Of a DNA stretch of 6,732 bases, positions 5,787 to 6,732 are shown piece by piece. The notes under the pieces are model-generated. The model saw only the letters and a list, made by a program, of their open reading frames with translations. It did not search any database and was not told the DNA's origin. The stretch covers positions 1 to 6,732 of the forward strand of contig JAUWJP010000096.1 of NCBI GenBank assembly GCA_030607635.1, in the 5' to 3' direction. The DNA is from Candidatus Aminicenantota bacterium (GTDB lineage: Bacteria; Acidobacteriota; Aminicenantia; Aminicenantales; Aminicenantaceae). The position numbers were made by a program, and so were the translations under genes. How positions within the stretch are numbered: the first letter of the stretch is position 1; every line of letters begins with the position of its first letter.

Positions 5787-6479
5787 TTATTTAATCTCGA
5801 TTCCTCCAAACATTGCAGTTGCTCTGATGAAGAGGGTAGCTTTTGTTTCTGCCGGGGGCACTGCTTTATGCTTATCCTCAACTGCTCCAAAAATTGAACT
5901 GCTGTCAACTACAACCTCCCAATCACTGGGAACCAAAACTTCAATTCCCCCAAAAATTGCGGTTAACTCAATAGTAGCTTTATTATCCGCCAGAGCTGCC
6001 TGAGTAAAGTCTAAATCAATGCCGCCAAAAAGAGCTGTTGCCTTGCCACCTCGAAATTCCGGTGTGTTAAAACGACGCTTTATTCCAGAAAAAATTATAA
6101 AAGCATCTAAATCTTTCTCTTTTATCTCAGGAGCTTTTGCTTGAAAAGGCTTAAATCTTGGCTTGAGAATAATCCACAGCCCAGCGGCTATAATCAGCAG
6201 GGGCCAGAAATAAAGCCAGATTCTACCTGTAATAATATCCAGATTGACAAGCATAAAAAAACCGCCGATCAAAATAAGGATTGCCCCGAAGCCCGTGCTA
6301 CGAAACCCATGCGCAATCAAGTGCCATAAGCCGATAAAGATGAAAATGAGAGGCCAATAGGTAGAGAAGACTTCTCCGACATCCAGCTTGCCCAAATTGC
6401 CAAGCAAAAATAAAACTCCAATCAAGATAATCAATAATCCTGAAAATATGCGACCTTGATAATCTCTGATTTTATTCAT
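5787..6479 (-). CDS. LiaF/DUF5668-like membrane protein with cytoplasmic FGG-repeat domain
   Basis: 230 residues. Four membrane helices are evident at about 11-29, 41-58, 62-80 and 86-106. They form two copies of a hairpin unit: GLLIILIGVLFLLGNL...YWPLIFIFIGLW, then GAILILIGGFFMLVNL...FWPLLIIAAGLW. After a basic and charged linker (107-124) comes a soluble beta domain with recurring turns: FSGIK (130-134), FGGIDLDF (151-158), FGGIEVLVP (176-184), FGAVED (197-202) and FGGIEIK (224-230). This arrangement matches the LiaI-LiaF-like transmembrane region plus the LiaF/YvqF C-terminal domain. In Firmicutes, LiaF restrains the LiaRS two-component response to cell-envelope stress. No kinase or regulator gene is visible here, so the same role is not assured. 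The start is backed by AAGGAGG (6491-6497 on the minus strand), 11 bp upstream. It is convergent with the secreted-protein gene and is probably transcribed alone. Confidence 0.88.
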   Translation of the reverse strand: MNKIRDYQGRIFSGLLIILIGVLFLLGNLGKLDVGEVFSTYWPLIFIFIGLWHLIAHGFRSTGFGAILILIGGFFMLVNLDIITGRIWLYFWPLLIIAAGLWIILKPRFKPFQAKAPEIKEKDLDAFIIFSGIKRRFNTPEFRGGKATALFGGIDLDFTQAALADNKATIELTAIFGGIEVLVPSDWEVVVDSSSIFGAVEDKHKAVPPAETKATLFIRATAMFGGIEIK

Positions 6480-6576
6480 TTTTCTCTCTCCCTCCTTAAA
6501 ATTTATTGTCTGTTCTTTATTGAATAATTCGTGTTTATGATAGACAAAGGCAATTATAAGAGAATCTTTAAAAAAA

Positions 6577-6603
6577 TTCTAATTATCTTTCAAAAAATTA
6601 GAA
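6577..6603 (-). terminator. AT-rich hairpin with T-run on the minus strand
   Basis: TTCTAATT (6577-6584) and AATTAGAA (6596-6603) form a perfect 8-bp stem with an 11-base loop. Read on the minus strand, the second arm runs directly into a T-run (complement of the A-run 6570-6576). The shape is that of an intrinsic terminator, but the stem has few G-C pairs. It would end a minus-strand gene lying to the right and insulate the LiaF-like gene from it. A possible minus-strand -10 for that gene, TATAAT, lies just past it at 6553-6558. Confidence 0.45.
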
Positions 6604-6732
6604 GGTCTTGCCAGTTCAGCAAGTCGGGAGAGTTTTGCAAATCCAGCTAATGTAACCTTTCTTCACATTTTTTCGTATAATAAGATGTTGTACTCAGTTC
6701 AAAAATTGACCAGTGGGGCATACCAAGTTGAA
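6604..6732. other. Window-edge region, no certain gene
   Basis: One minus-strand frame is open from the right edge for 27 codons and stops with TAG at 6647-6649. It could be the tail of a gene outside the window, which the terminator-like hairpin at 6577-6603 would fit. Its translation is not recognisable. On the plus strand, TATAAT at 6676-6681 could be a -10 box, but no -35 or coding start with a ribosome site was seen. A short stem, CTTGC/GCAAG (6607-6623), is present. Confidence 0.25.

Noticed and set aside
5672..5908. Minus-strand open frame spanning the LiaF-like gene's end and the spacer; its tail (SPDTIRRFK) faintly recalls integrase N-terminal domains
   Set aside because: Most of it is out-of-frame reading of the LiaF-like gene. 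The resemblance is too short, and there is no start signal.
6607..6660. tRNA- or small-RNA-like stem (CTTGC/GCAAG)
   Set aside because: A single 5-bp stem, with no acceptor stem or T-arm pattern.
6685..6732. Plus-strand partial gene starting at ATG 6685
   Set aside because: Only 16 codons to the edge, no ribosome site, and the start would coincide with the transcription start of the nearby TATAAT.

Overview
The window is an AT-rich stretch of bacterial chromosome carrying six protein genes. No rRNA, tRNA, transposase or CRISPR array was seen. The genes are housekeeping or envelope types: an N-terminal-nucleophile acylase, a lipoprotein-like ABC substrate-binding protein, a YecE/DUF72 protein, a LysA-type decarboxylase, a small secreted acidic protein and a LiaF-like membrane protein. 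Together with the short palindromic repeats between genes, this fits an uncultured bacterium. An Aminicenantes- or Omnitrophota-like genome is my guess from gene style and repeat type only, with low confidence.

Left block (1-2437, minus strand). An orphan ABC-type substrate-binding protein (1439-2437) overlaps by one base (TGATG) a penicillin-acylase-family gene that runs off the left edge. The acylase shows the expected residues at the expected spacing from its nucleophile Ser235: His at beta-chain position 23, calcium-site Asp at 73 and 76, and an Asn pair near 242. The two genes are probably co-transcribed from a promoter near 2464-2492. No permease or ATPase gene is visible beside the binding protein.

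Repeat-rich divergent spacer (2438-2784). It holds a perfect 24-bp inverted repeat, a third diverged copy of the same element, and a second nested inverted repeat built around AGGCCT. It looks like a small non-coding REP/MITE-type insertion.

Middle block (2785-4949, plus strand). A yecE/DUF72 gene is followed after 26 bp by a lysA-like PLP decarboxylase, probably as an operon. The decarboxylase keeps almost all family residues but has Lys in place of Arg in the EPGR motif.

Second spacer (4950-5231). It holds a small hairpin after lysA, two copies of a longer repeat containing the palindrome GGCTTGATAAATCAAGCC, a perfect 14-bp AT-rich palindrome, and a good extended -10 promoter that drives a small secreted acidic protein (5232-5627).

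Right block. A convergent minus-strand gene (5787-6479) encodes a four-helix LiaF/DUF5668-like membrane protein with a cytoplasmic FGG-repeat domain. Upstream of it lie an AT-rich minus-strand terminator and perhaps the tail of another minus-strand gene.

I see no clear new multi-gene system. The most unusual items are the nested repeat element, the tandem palindromic repeat unit, the substrate-binding protein/acylase pairing and the unassigned secreted acidic protein.
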